A stretch of 64,000 nt of DNA, taken from positions 31,593-95,592 of the forward strand of contig JAZRQO010000026.1 in NCBI GenBank assembly GCA_045649825.1, given 5' to 3'. Made by a program: the position numbers and the translations under genes. This DNA is from RGIG9115 sp045649825. GTDB taxonomy: Bacteria; Bacillota; Clostridia; UBA1381. The notes beneath the pieces were generated by a model. The model had not been told where the DNA came from and ran no database searches. It saw only the letters and a program-made list of their open reading frames with translations. Shown here in pieces: positions 23,613 to 32,385 of the stretch (positions within the stretch are counted from its first letter, which is position 1; each line of letters begins with the position of its first letter).

Positions 23613-24518
23613 TCAATATGTTATGTTTATGGTACGGGAATTTCCGTCCCATTCAACTTTCATTCCAAGATGCTCCACTGCACGAATATGAACCATTGTA
23701 TTGTCACACATAAGAGTTGTGGGAGTGGCGAGTTTCTGCTCTTTTCCGTTTACAAAAATACTATCGGTTTTTGTTTTTAAAGCAAGAGTTATGCCGCCCT
23801 TTTCCGCATAAGCAGTTTTTGTAATGTCGTCCCATGCAACAACACACCCCACGGCTTCAAAAATACTTCTGAGGGGAATAAGTGTGGTACTGTTTTTCAT
23901 AACTACGGGATAGTTGTATTCCAGTTCTGCACCGTTAATGTAAATTTTAACATCATCTAAAACATCTACCACGGTGTTCTGAATTCCGTCAACCGTAACA
24001 ATATTTATGTTGTCCTTTTTGCAATACTCCTGCATTACGGAAGAAGCACCTGCATAAACAGTAAGATTTTCACAGCCGTAAAAAGCACTTTCTCCGACCA
24101 TATTAACAGTGTCGGGGATATATACTTCTTTTAAGTTTTTGCAGTTTATGAATGCATAATTCATAATGTATGTAACGCCGTAGGGAATAACAACGGTGCT
24201 TAAACTGTTGCAGTCTGCAAAAGCCTGGCTTCCGATTTCACGGATGCTTGACGGAAAAATAACATCCCTCAGCACATTGCAGTTTTTAAAGGCGTTGTTT
24301 CCAACGGACGACACACCCGACATCATAGCAACGTAGCTTATGTTTGAACTGTCCTCAGTGAAGGGTGATTTTGAAGAATTGCTGAAATCTTTGAGTTTAC
24401 CTGTTCCTGAGATAACGGTATAACCGTTATGATTAGAAGCTTCAGTTGAGGCATTTGCATAAATGCCGGAATTTATCATAATTGCTGTAAGCAATAAACA
24501 TGCGGTTTTTTTAAACAT
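23613..24518 (-). CDS. Secreted protein: BspA-type leucine-rich repeats plus stalk domain
   Basis: The 301-residue product has a signal peptide (FKKTACLLLTAIMINSGIYANA). About four LRR_5/BspA-type repeats at roughly 65-160 follow, with recurring N-(A)F-x-(N/D)C-x-x-L and V-x-I-P motifs (FKNCNVLRDVIFP, FADCNSLSTVVIP, FINCKNLKEVYIP, FYGCENLTVYAG). A copper-amine-oxidase-type stalk domain closes the chain (TTLIPLRSIFEAVGCVVAWDD ... MVHIRAVEHLGMKVEWDG). BspA repeats act in adhesion or protein binding. ATG at 24518 lies 7 nt after AAAGGAA. It has its own promoter and is divergent from the glycosidase-SLH gene. Confidence 0.85.
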   Translation of the reverse strand: MFKKTACLLLTAIMINSGIYANASTEASNHNGYTVISGTGKLKDFSNSSKSPFTEDSSNISYVAMMSGVSSVGNNAFKNCNVLRDVIFPSSIREIGSQAFADCNSLSTVVIPYGVTYIMNYAFINCKNLKEVYIPDTVNMVGESAFYGCENLTVYAGASSVMQEYCKKDNINIVTVDGIQNTVVDVLDDVKIYINGAELEYNYPVVMKNSTTLIPLRSIFEAVGCVVAWDDITKTAYAEKGGITLALKTKTDSIFVNGKEQKLATPTTLMCDNTMVHIRAVEHLGMKVEWDGNSRTINITY

Positions 24519-24553
24519 AACCAAATTCCTTTCGGTTGTTTTATCTATTGGTT

Positions 24554-24582
24554 ATTATATCACAGCAAGTAGCTTAAGTCAA
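24554..24582 (-). promoter_or_regulatory. Promoter of the LRR-stalk protein gene
   Basis: On the minus strand TTGACT (24582-24577), 17 bp, TATAAT (24559-24554). Confidence 0.82.
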
Positions 24583-24628
24583 GAAAAAAGAAATTTATTG
24601 ACAATTTGTTAATTTGTTTTTTAGATTG

Positions 24629-24657
24629 TTTACATCCAGGGGATTTTATGTTAAAAT
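24629..24657 (+). promoter_or_regulatory. Promoter of the glycosidase-SLH gene
   Basis: TTTACA (24629-24634), 17 bp, TAAAAT (24652-24657), 25 nt before the ATG. Confidence 0.72.
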
Positions 24658-24681
24658 TTTAATAACAAGGAGGGTAGAATA

Positions 24682-26970
24682 ATGAAACTAAAAAAACGAA
24701 CAGCACTGCTTTCAGTTTTACTTGTAGCAGTTTTAAATATAAATGCTTTTGCCTCTGTTCTGGGCGAACTTACAGGCGGAAATCGAATTACAATGACGGA
24801 TGATGCAGAGTTTTACCATTATACTTACGGTACAGATACAACTGTTCAGAGCGAGTATTACGTTGAATATAAGCCAAATTCGGATGTAATTCCTATAATG
24901 GTTAACGGTGAGGAAATTTACGGAAAACGAACAATAACTCAAGCCGCACAGTATATGAAAGACAATGGAATGAAACCGCTTATTGGAATAAATGCAGATT
25001 ATTTTTCCTATCAGACGGGAATTCCTATGGGGCATACCGTAATAGACGGCGAGCTTGTAACCTCCGATACAACGGGTCAGAATGCCATAGGCTTTAATGA
25101 TGACGGAACGGGATTTATTTCCTGGCTGGAAATACAGAGCAGATTTATTACCTACACAGGCGAAGAAATGATGCTGGACTGCATAAACAAATGGTGTCAG
25201 CCAACAATCAGTACGTCGTATCTTCTTACCGATAAATTCGGAAAATCAACAAAAACATCAGGTAACTGCAAATTTATTATATTCTCCGTTGTAGACGGAA
25301 AGCTTGCAATCGGCAAAAGTATTTTCCTGAAGGTGGAAGAGAAGTTTGATTACGACGGAGATATTGCCATACCCGACGGAAAGCTTGTCCTTGTTATGAC
25401 TAACACTTATGGCGACCAATCAAAGCTTGAATTTATGGACAGCTTGCAAGTCGGTCAGGAGCTTGAGCTTAAAACGGAGTCGGTGTACGATAAAGAGAAA
25501 TGGGCATCGGCAAAGCATGGAATGGGTTCTGTAGGTGGAAGACTTATTGAAAACGGGAAGGTTTATACAAACTTTGAGGCAGGCACAGCTCCCAGAACGG
25601 CAGTGGGAATTAAGCCCGACGGAAATATTGTTTTTTATGTAATAGACGGCCGTCAGCCTGGGGTAAGTACGGGAGTTCAGATAAAAACTCTTGCAAAACG
25701 TATGAGCGAGCTTGGCTGTGCAGATGCTATAAATCTTGACGGTGGTGGGTCAACGGCCATTGCGGGAGTATTTCCCGGAAGTGATGAATTTACCGTTGTA
25801 AACAGTCCTTCAGAGGGAACGCTTAGAAAATGTGCCAATTATATATTCTTGAAAGATTTAAGGAAAAATGCGGCTCCTTCGTATAAATTTGATGTAAATG
25901 TATCATCCAACCGAAGATTTCTCGCGGGTTACACGGAAGAGCTTGACATCCGTTCCGTAACCGACGGTGAGGGTAATAGTATAGACGTAGCAACCGTTTC
26001 GAAGTTTGTGGATAATCCTGACGGCAGTGCTATTACAATAACAGGCAACACTGTAAAAGCTGACGGTAACGGAGTTGGGTATGTAACGCTGTCGGCAGGG
26101 AGCTCAAAACATCATATTCCGTACACGGTTCATAAAACTCCTACCAAAATTTCAGCTTTTACAAATGGCGGGGAGATTTCGGAACTTAAGCTTATAAAAG
26201 GCAGTGATGAAGTATTTGATATTGATGCCCGTGCATTCGTTCACGGAAAAGAGCTTAACTCTGACGATTCCTGCTATAGCTGGAGCTGTGACAAAAATAT
26301 AGGCTATATTGATAAAAACGGAATGTTTGTTCCCGACACGGGAGAAATAAAAAACGGGTATATTTATATAAAAGCCGGAACGAAAACTCAAAAAATACCC
26401 GTTAGCGTTGAAAGCCCATCCATATTTGCAGATATGGATTTTCACTGGGGAAAGGAATACGCAAACGAGCTTTACCATATGGGTATAGTAACCGGTGAGA
26501 ATAAAGACGGAGTGACGGTGTTCCGACCTGAAAGTCATATAACAAGAGGGGAATTTGCAGTAATGGCGGCAAGGTATATGGGACTTGATTTAGCAAACTA
26601 TGAAAAATATAAGTTCCTCGATTATGACGAAATTCCCGATTGGCAGAAGCCCTATGCCAATGCAGTAGCGGCAGAGGGGATAATATCAGGTAAGCAAGCG
26701 GACTTTGGAGTAACCTTTTCGGGAAATGATAAAATAACACGTGCCGAAGCAATGACAATTCTCTTCCGCACCAGCAAGAAGAATTTTCACTTTGCAGACG
26801 TTAATTTTAAAGATAGCTATAAAATTCCCGACTATGCTGAAAAAGCAGTGAACACCCTTGTGGGGCTTGGAATAGTGAACGGCTATGAAGATGAAACACT
26901 AAAACCTCTTGGGAATGTAACAAGAGCAGAAAGTGCAAAAATTATACAGGGATGTATAGGAGTGTTATAA
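24682..26970 (+). CDS. Phosphodiester glycosidase-domain protein with SLH anchors
   Basis: The 762-residue protein has a signal peptide (to about ALA/FAS at 25). Next is an NAGPA-type phosphodiester glycosidase domain (about 85-395) with GINADYFSYQTG, APRTAVGIKPDGNIVFYVIDGRQ and the hallmark INLDGGGSTAI. A middle region with Ig-like beta segments follows (about 400-580), then about three S-layer homology repeats (FADMDFHWGKEYANELYHMGIV, YANAVAAEGII, NTLVGLGIVNGYEDETLKP). It is probably held on the cell wall by SLH binding to pyruvylated polymer and cleaves sugar phosphodiesters in wall glycans (inference). A clear AAGGAGGG precedes the ATG. Confidence 0.87.
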   Translation: MKLKKRTALLSVLLVAVLNINAFASVLGELTGGNRITMTDDAEFYHYTYGTDTTVQSEYYVEYKPNSDVIPIMVNGEEIYGKRTITQAAQYMKDNGMKPLIGINADYFSYQTGIPMGHTVIDGELVTSDTTGQNAIGFNDDGTGFISWLEIQSRFITYTGEEMMLDCINKWCQPTISTSYLLTDKFGKSTKTSGNCKFIIFSVVDGKLAIGKSIFLKVEEKFDYDGDIAIPDGKLVLVMTNTYGDQSKLEFMDSLQVGQELELKTESVYDKEKWASAKHGMGSVGGRLIENGKVYTNFEAGTAPRTAVGIKPDGNIVFYVIDGRQPGVSTGVQIKTLAKRMSELGCADAINLDGGGSTAIAGVFPGSDEFTVVNSPSEGTLRKCANYIFLKDLRKNAAPSYKFDVNVSSNRRFLAGYTEELDIRSVTDGEGNSIDVATVSKFVDNPDGSAITITGNTVKADGNGVGYVTLSAGSSKHHIPYTVHKTPTKISAFTNGGEISELKLIKGSDEVFDIDARAFVHGKELNSDDSCYSWSCDKNIGYIDKNGMFVPDTGEIKNGYIYIKAGTKTQKIPVSVESPSIFADMDFHWGKEYANELYHMGIVTGENKDGVTVFRPESHITRGEFAVMAARYMGLDLANYEKYKFLDYDEIPDWQKPYANAVAAEGIISGKQADFGVTFSGNDKITRAEAMTILFRTSKKNFHFADVNFKDSYKIPDYAEKAVNTLVGLGIVNGYEDETLKPLGNVTRAESAKIIQGCIGVL

Positions 26971-26978
26971 GCTTAAAG

Positions 26979-27015
26979 CCGAACCAATCTGATACAATCA
27001 GGCTGGTTCGGTTTT
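26979..27015 (+). terminator. Terminator of the glycosidase-SLH gene
   Basis: CCGAACCA (26979-26986) pairs with TGGTTCGG (27004-27011), with inner CTGA/TCAG, followed by TTTT. Confidence 0.85.
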
Positions 27016-27048
27016 ATTGTATGGAATAAATAAATTTCAAAAAAGCTA

Positions 27049-27077
27049 TTGACAAATCGCAGTGTGGGTGGTATAAT
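27049..27077 (+). promoter_or_regulatory. Promoter of the T-box-trpB unit
   Basis: TTGACA (27049-27054), 17 bp, TATAAT (27072-27077): perfect consensus. Confidence 0.93.
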
Positions 27078-27083
27078 ATCCAC

Positions 27084-27358
27084 ATCTTGAATATTTTTAA
27101 ACCGTTGAGGCAGAAAAAAGTCGGAGCAGGTCTTTATGAGCGAGTGGATTACGGTGTGAGTTCCACAAAGGCTTACCGAGTAATATGGGCTGTCGAGGGC
27201 GGCGTCAAATGCGTCGACGTAAGGCTTGCGTTATAAGCCGGGAGTATGATGGTACTTCGCCAAAGGGCACGGCTTTCCCGTGAATCAAGGTGGCACCGCG
27301 GATATAAATTGTTATGTTCGTCCTTGACAGATTGATTATTTCTGTCGGGGACGTTTTT
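27084..27358 (+). promoter_or_regulatory. T-box leader, probably tryptophan-specific
   Basis: The leader carries the conserved T-box sequence AAGGTGGCACCGCGG at 27287-27301. Upstream is a stem I apex with GAGCGAG and GGTGTGAG (27139-27159), and downstream a terminator. Uncharged tRNA pairs with the specifier codon and the T-box bulge and prevents termination. The best specifier candidate is TGG (Trp) at 27186-27188 after GAGTAATA on the 3' side of stem I, which agrees with the downstream trpB. The fold was placed by eye. Confidence 0.9.
27319..27358 (+). terminator. Regulated terminator of the T-box leader
   Basis: CGTCCTTGACAGA (27319-27331) pairs with TCTGTCGGGGACG (27341-27353) and is followed by TTTTT. 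It competes with the T-box antiterminator. Confidence 0.9.
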
Positions 27359-27389
27359 GTTTCCCGATAAAGTAAAGGGAGTAGACGTA

Positions 27390-27431
27390 ATGGTAATATT
27401 AAAGCGGCGATGGCGTAGTATAAATAATTAA
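27390..27431 (+). CDS. Possible 13-codon leader peptide before trpB
   Basis: An ATG 8 nt after AAAGGGAG opens a reading frame MVILKRRWRSINN then stop. It has one tryptophan and four arginine/lysine residues. It lies after the T-box terminator and before trpB. It could be a small regulatory peptide or chance; the single Trp codon is weak evidence. Confidence 0.2.
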   Translation: MVILKRRWRSINN

Positions 27432-27468
27432 AATATATAAAAGGAAATTTTGAAAGGAAGATTAAAAA

Positions 27469-28686
27469 ATGAATTATAACGGTACAGAATTTGATACATA
27501 TTTTAAAAATTATCCCGATAAAAACGGATACTTCGGAAAATACGGCGGTGCATATGTGCCTGAGAACCTTCAAAAGGCAATGGTGGAAATAACAGAAGCT
27601 TACTACACCATTTGTAAGTCAAGTAAGTTTGTAAGTGAACTCAGACGTATTCGCAGAGAGTTCCAGGGCAGACCGACACCTATTTCTCATCTTGAAAGGC
27701 TTTCGGAATCACTTGGAAATGTTCAGCTCTACGTAAAACGTGAAGACCTTAACCACACAGGTGCGCATAAGCTCAATCACTGTATGGGCGAAGCACTCCT
27801 TGCAAAGTATATGGGTAAGAAAAAGGTGCTTGCCGAAACAGGTGCAGGTCAGCACGGTGTTGCCCTTGCAACTGCGGCAGCATATTTCGGTCTTGAATGT
27901 GATATTTATATGGGTGCGGTTGATATTAAAAAGCAGGCTCCCAATGTTGCACGTATGAAAATTCTTGGTGCAAACGTGGTTGAAGTAACAGACGGTCACG
28001 CAACAATGAAGGAAGCAGTTGATGCCGCATTTGAAGCATACAGCAGAGAGTATAAAGACAGTATTTACTGCATCGGCTCAGTAGTAGGTCCTCATCCGTT
28101 CCCAATGATGGTGCGTGATTTCCAGAGTGTTGTTGGAATAGAGGCAAGAGAGCAGTTCTTAAACCTTACAGGTGAGCTCCCCGATGCGGTAGTTGCCTGT
28201 GTGGGCGGCGGCTCAAATGCTATGGGTATATTCTCAGGCTTCCTCAACGACCCTGTTGATATTTACGGTGTAGAGCCTTTAGGACGAGGCACAGCTCTTG
28301 GCGACCATGCCGCAAGCCTTGCTTACGGTGAGGAAGGAGTTATGCACGGCTTTAACAGTATTATGCTTAAAGACGAAAATGGTGAGCCTGCTCCTGTTTA
28401 TTCAGTAGCAAGCGGACTTGACTATCCATCAAGCGGACCTGAACACGCATTCCTTCACGATGTCGGCAGAATCAAGTACGACGTAATAAATGACGACGAA
28501 ACAATCGATGCATTCTTCAAGCTTTCAAGGCTTGAGGGTATAATCCCCGCAATTGAAAGCGCTCACGCTGTAGCTTACGGAATGAAGCTCGCAAAAGAAA
28601 TGGGCAGAGGGTCAGTTCTTATTAACCTCTCAGGCAGAGGCGATAAGGATATGGACTACGTAATGGAGAATTACGGAATAAGATGA
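27469..28686 (+). CDS. trpB: Tryptophan synthase beta chain
   Basis: TrpB makes tryptophan from indole and serine with pyridoxal phosphate. The 405-residue product has YVKREDLNHTGAHKLNH with the PLP lysine K101, the catalytic glutamate E123 in AETGAGQHG, and the phosphate loop CVGGGSNAMG. This is the classic TrpB1 type. A GAAAGGAAG Shine-Dalgarno precedes the ATG. No trpA or other trp gene is in the window and a terminator follows at once, so it is a lone, T-box-controlled gene. Salvage of environmental indole is a reasonable inference, but trpA may lie elsewhere. Confidence 0.96.
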   Translation: MNYNGTEFDTYFKNYPDKNGYFGKYGGAYVPENLQKAMVEITEAYYTICKSSKFVSELRRIRREFQGRPTPISHLERLSESLGNVQLYVKREDLNHTGAHKLNHCMGEALLAKYMGKKKVLAETGAGQHGVALATAAAYFGLECDIYMGAVDIKKQAPNVARMKILGANVVEVTDGHATMKEAVDAAFEAYSREYKDSIYCIGSVVGPHPFPMMVRDFQSVVGIEAREQFLNLTGELPDAVVACVGGGSNAMGIFSGFLNDPVDIYGVEPLGRGTALGDHAASLAYGEEGVMHGFNSIMLKDENGEPAPVYSVASGLDYPSSGPEHAFLHDVGRIKYDVINDDETIDAFFKLSRLEGIIPAIESAHAVAYGMKLAKEMGRGSVLINLSGRGDKDMDYVMENYGIR

Positions 28687-28687
28687 T

Positions 28688-28726
28688 AACAAAAAGAAGC
28701 GATGTGCTACATCGCTTCTTTTTGTT
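28688..28726. terminator. Bidirectional terminator after trpB
   Basis: An 18-bp stem (28688-28705 with 28709-28726) with A- and T-runs on either side separates convergent trpB and the Na/Pi cotransporter gene. Confidence 0.93.
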
Positions 28727-28727
28727 A

Positions 28728-30470
28728 TTACAATGCATATTTCTCTGAAAAATAATCAAACTTTGACTTGAAGTATACATTGTCAGCCTTCATATCACGA
28801 ACAGACTGATGAATATTCATATTATTCTCTGATGCGTCTATTACGCAGGCGGCAATGGTGGAGCAGTGGTCTGCAGTTCTTTCCAGATTTGTAATCAAAT
28901 CAGCCCATATAAATCCTGCCTCAATTGAACAGGTTCCGTCTTTTAAACGTCTGATATGGCAATCACGGAGCTTTGCTTTTAATCCGTCAACGACCTGCTC
29001 TAAGGGCTCTACATCACGGGCATATTGCAGATTGTTGTTCGTAAATGCTATATACGACATTGTGAGTATTTCAGATACTGCACTGCATAGAACTCCAAGT
29101 TCTTTTCTTGCATCGGGAGTAAACACAATCTCTTTCTCTTTGAGTTCTTCGGCAGATTCCAGTATATTAATGCCGTGGTCCGAAATTCTTTCAAAATCAC
29201 CGATTACCTTCAAAAGCTTTGAAACCTCTGAGCTGTCACTGTCACTGATTTGGTGTCTGCTTAGCTTTACTAAATATGTTCCTAATATATCTTCATAATG
29301 GTCTGCTTTTTCCTCGGAGGTACGAATTTCCTCTGCCACATCGGGATTATACTCCCCAAGCATATTCAAGCTGTTTTTCAATGCTGTAACTGCATACTCT
29401 GCCATTTCGCAAACAAGCTTGTTACAGCGCTCTAATGCAATGGGAGGAGTTATAAGAAGTCTTTCGTCAAGCTCTGCAATTTCCTCTTTTTTGTTTGTAT
29501 CGGGTACAAGCTTTATAGCTAATTTTTCAAGCAGAGAGGACATAGGCAGCAGAAGTAAGGTGCAAGCGATATTAAATAATGAGTGTGAAACTGCAATCCC
29601 AAGATATGAAGCAGATATATTCAGAATTGCAGGCTTAAATATCGCAGATATTAAACTAAATACCGAAAGCCATATAATTGTTCCTAAAGCGTTAAATGAT
29701 AAGTGAACAATAGCTGCACGCTTAGCGTTTTTATTAGTCCCGAAGGATGAAAGAAGTGCAGTAACGCAAGTGCCTATATTCTGTCCCATGATTATGGGAA
29801 CTGCAGCACCGTAGGAAACCTGCCCTGTTACGGAAAGAGCTTGCAGAATACCAACGGATGCAGAACTAGACTGAATAATGGCGGTAAGAACAGCACCTGC
29901 GAGAACGCCTAGAATGGGGTTTTTGAACATAATAAATAAGTTTTGAAAAGCAGGTATATCAGCCAGCCCTGAAACTGCAGATGACATTGTGTCCATACCG
30001 AACATAAGAGTTGCAAATCCAAGTAAAATTGTACCTGTATCCTTTTTCTTGCTTGATTTGCCCATCATTAAAAGAGCTGTGCCAATTAGAGCAAGAACAG
30101 GAGTAAATGATGTGGGCTTTAATAGCTGCACAAACATATTATCGCTGGATATTCCGCCAAGGCTCAATATCCAGGCTGTTACTGTTGTTCCGATATTAGC
30201 ACCCATTATAACGCCGATGGATTGTTTGAGTGTTAATATACCCGAGTTTACAAAGCCGACCACCATAACAGTTGTTGCAGATGAGCTTTGAATAACCGCA
30301 GTTACTCCAAGTCCTGTCAGAAATCCGGCTAATTTATTTTGTGTAAGCTTTGCAAGCAATTTTTTTAAACTTCCGCCTGCCCGTCGTTCAAGGGCATCCC
30401 CCATTACATTCATTCCGAAAAGGAAAAGGCATAATCCGCCAATCAAAGTTAATACATCAAATACAGACAT
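28728..30470 (-). CDS. Na/Pi cotransporter family protein with PhoU-like C-domain
   Basis: The 580-residue protein imports phosphate (or a similar anion) with sodium. The N-terminal ~310 residues hold the two inverted PF02690 repeats, each with the Q-S-S-S motif (AVIQSSSATTVMVVGFV and AIIQSSSASVGILQAL). The C-terminal ~200 residues form a PhoU-like helical domain (EEKADHYEDILGTYLVKLSR, LERTADHCSTIA). ATG at 30470 lies 7 nt after GAGG. Its promoter carries the same tandem repeats as that of the adjacent two-component operon. The orientation suggests control by that system, perhaps in response to phosphate. Confidence 0.92.
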   Translation of the reverse strand: MSVFDVLTLIGGLCLFLFGMNVMGDALERRAGGSLKKLLAKLTQNKLAGFLTGLGVTAVIQSSSATTVMVVGFVNSGILTLKQSIGVIMGANIGTTVTAWILSLGGISSDNMFVQLLKPTSFTPVLALIGTALLMMGKSSKKKDTGTILLGFATLMFGMDTMSSAVSGLADIPAFQNLFIMFKNPILGVLAGAVLTAIIQSSSASVGILQALSVTGQVSYGAAVPIIMGQNIGTCVTALLSSFGTNKNAKRAAIVHLSFNALGTIIWLSVFSLISAIFKPAILNISASYLGIAVSHSLFNIACTLLLLPMSSLLEKLAIKLVPDTNKKEEIAELDERLLITPPIALERCNKLVCEMAEYAVTALKNSLNMLGEYNPDVAEEIRTSEEKADHYEDILGTYLVKLSRHQISDSDSSEVSKLLKVIGDFERISDHGINILESAEELKEKEIVFTPDARKELGVLCSAVSEILTMSYIAFTNNNLQYARDVEPLEQVVDGLKAKLRDCHIRRLKDGTCSIEAGFIWADLITNLERTADHCSTIAACVIDASENNMNIHQSVRDMKADNVYFKSKFDYFSEKYAL

Positions 30471-30546
30471 AAGCACACCTCATTAAGTATAATTTAGCGT
30501 TTGAAATCTAAAGTACCCATTATTTATCATTTCAACACCGTTTAGA

Positions 30547-30581
30547 ATTATACATTAAATTTGGTTAAGATGCGGTTAAGA
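30547..30581 (-). promoter_or_regulatory. Promoter and tandem-repeat operator of the Na/Pi cotransporter gene
   Basis: On the minus strand TCTTAACCGCA and TCTTAACCAAA stand in tandem (11-bp period, 30581-30560), then 7 bp, then TATAAT (30552-30547). The -35 position (CCGCAT) is poor, as expected for an activator-dependent promoter. OmpR/PhoB-family regulators bind such 11-bp direct repeats. Confidence 0.75.
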
Positions 30582-30591
30582 TTAATTTTTG

Positions 30592-31299
30592 TTAATCTCT
30601 TTCACACATACGGTATCCAACCCCAAGGTCATTTACTATATAACTACTTTGTCCCGGCTTTGCTCCGAATTTTTTTCGTATGTTTGCCATATTTACCTGC
30701 AGCTTTTTGGTACTATTTAAATCGTTATATCCCCAAATATCACGGATTATAGCTGAATAAGTCATAACCTTTCCTGAATGTTCGGAAAGAAAGGCAACTA
30801 TATTGTATTCTGTTTGAGTAAGCTTTATTTCTTCTTTGTCAATAAACACACGTCTTGCATCATAGTCGATTTCAAGTCCGCCTGATTTGAATTTGCCTCC
30901 GGGCAATTTGCCATCGTTGGTGCTATGTCTGGAAATTCTAAGTGCGGAACGGACTCTTGCAACAAGCTCTGCTGAACTGAAGGGCTTGGTTACATAGTCG
31001 TTTGCACCTCTGTCCAAGGCCTCTACTTTATCCCTCTCATCCGTTCTTGCAGATAATACTATAATCGGTGTTAAAGAGTCATTTCTGACTTTTCTCAAAA
31101 ATGTCATTCCGTCGTGGTCGGGCAAGCCAAGATCCAGTAATACAAGATCAGGTCTGTGGGATGAAAAAAGCATACTTCCGCTTTCACATGTTTTTGCGGA
31201 GATAACATGATAACCGTTTGTTTCGAGAAGAGCTTTAAGCAGGTTGTTTATATTATCTTCATCTTCAATTATGAGGATTTTATATTTATTATTATGCAT
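30592..31299 (-). CDS. KdpE-like response regulator
   Basis: The 235-residue protein has a receiver domain with phosphoacceptor D56 in LVLLDLGLPDHDG, the DE acidic pair near residue 13, and a switch lysine in YVTKPFSSAEL. An OmpR-type winged helix at about 130-235 ends GVGYRMCERD. The sequence is closest in style to KdpE. Its gene overlaps the kinase gene by 8 nt. No kdpABC potassium pump is in the window; the neighbouring Na/Pi transporter promoter carries a matching operator, so phosphate or another ion is an alternative signal. Confidence 0.93.
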   Translation of the reverse strand: MHNNKYKILIIEDEDNINNLLKALLETNGYHVISAKTCESGSMLFSSHRPDLVLLDLGLPDHDGMTFLRKVRNDSLTPIIVLSARTDERDKVEALDRGANDYVTKPFSSAELVARVRSALRISRHSTNDGKLPGGKFKSGGLEIDYDARRVFIDKEEIKLTQTEYNIVAFLSEHSGKVMTYSAIIRDIWGYNDLNSTKKLQVNMANIRKKFGAKPGQSSYIVNDLGVGYRMCERD

Positions 31300-32353
31300 G
31301 GTCTTTATCCTCCAAATCTAATGCGAAACTAAACACACATCCGCCACCCTTTGTGTTTATTGCTTTTATGTCGCCGCCGTGTGCTTTAATAATGGAAGCA
31401 CAAACTGAAAGCCCTATTCCTGCGTTGTTTTTTCTACCATCAGCCATATCTGGTTCGGTTGTGTATACACCGCTGAATATGTTTTTCAATTTTTGTTCGG
31501 GTATGCCGCAGCCGTTGTCTTTTATTTCGAAAATCGCTTTGTTTTGTGTGAGGATAATTCTAAGAGTAAGGGATGTCATGCCAAAGGCGTGCTGAACTGC
31601 ATTTTCAAGAATGTTCAGTATAACCTGTTCAATAAGCAGGGCATCCATAGGCACGTAGATAAATTCGTCGGGAATATCCACTTCAACAGCTTGTTCAGGG
31701 TATCTTTTTGCAAATTTAAGAAGAACAGAGTCTACAAGCTCGTCAAGTACGGTTTCTGTTTTTATTATTTTAACATTACCGCTATCGAGCTTTGTAATTG
31801 ATAACAGGTTTTCCACCATCCGATAAAGCCACTGTGAATCCTCACTTATGCCGCAAAGCATATTTTTACGTTGTTCGTCACTGAAACTGTCATAGTTTTC
31901 ATAAAGTGCGGAACTTGAACTGTAAATTGTTGTAAGGGGAGTTCTCAAATCATGGGAAACGGCTCTTAACAGATTGGCACGCATTTTTTCTATATCACGT
32001 TCGGCTTTTACGGCTTCGTGATGTTTCACTTTTGTAGTCAAACTGCATGTTATCAATGTGACAATCAATAGAATTATTGCAGACACGATATTTTCGGTAA
32101 TGGTGAAGTCGAATTTAAAAAAAGGGAAATCAAATGCGAAATTTACGGCTAATACACTTATAAGTGCAGATATTATGCCGTATATATATCCAGGTGTGAT
32201 TACGGATATAAGAAAAGCACCAAGCACAAAAATAGCAGATGCAAATGCATTATTATTAAATATGTGCTGAAGTGTGAAGCATAAACCAAAGCACAGGCAA
32301 AGAATTGCCAAGGCAATCAATATGTATTTGAAATTTTCAGATAATTTCTTCAT
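31292..32353 (-). CDS. KdpD-like sensor histidine kinase lacking the cytoplasmic sensor domain
   Basis: The 353-residue kinase has four short membrane helices at about 9-106 (DUF4118-type, as in the middle of KdpD), a HisKA box with H134 in RAVSHDLRTPLTTIYSS, and a HATPase domain with ILNILENAVQHA (N box), IKDNGCGIP (G1) and NNAGIGLSVCASI. Full KdpD is about 900 residues with an N-terminal KdpD and UspA domain; those are missing, so the input signal may differ from potassium. ATG at 32353 follows GGAGA. Confidence 0.9.
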   Translation of the reverse strand: MKKLSENFKYILIALAILCLCFGLCFTLQHIFNNNAFASAIFVLGAFLISVITPGYIYGIISALISVLAVNFAFDFPFFKFDFTITENIVSAIILLIVTLITCSLTTKVKHHEAVKAERDIEKMRANLLRAVSHDLRTPLTTIYSSSSALYENYDSFSDEQRKNMLCGISEDSQWLYRMVENLLSITKLDSGNVKIIKTETVLDELVDSVLLKFAKRYPEQAVEVDIPDEFIYVPMDALLIEQVILNILENAVQHAFGMTSLTLRIILTQNKAIFEIKDNGCGIPEQKLKNIFSGVYTTEPDMADGRKNNAGIGLSVCASIIKAHGGDIKAINTKGGGCVFSFALDLEDKDHA

Positions 32354-32385
32354 AATGCTCTCCGTAGTAAATTGTTATACTTTTC

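Noticed and set aside
27145..27147. TGG in GAGTGGATTACGG as the T-box specifier
   Set aside because: It lies in the distal stem that closes the GGTGTGAG apical loop (GTGGA pairs with TTCCAC), not in the specifier loop.
30592..32353. Assignment of the two-component system as true KdpDE
   Set aside because: No kdpFABC nearby, kinase lacks the KdpD/UspA sensor domains, and the likely target is a Na/Pi transporter; kept as KdpDE-like.
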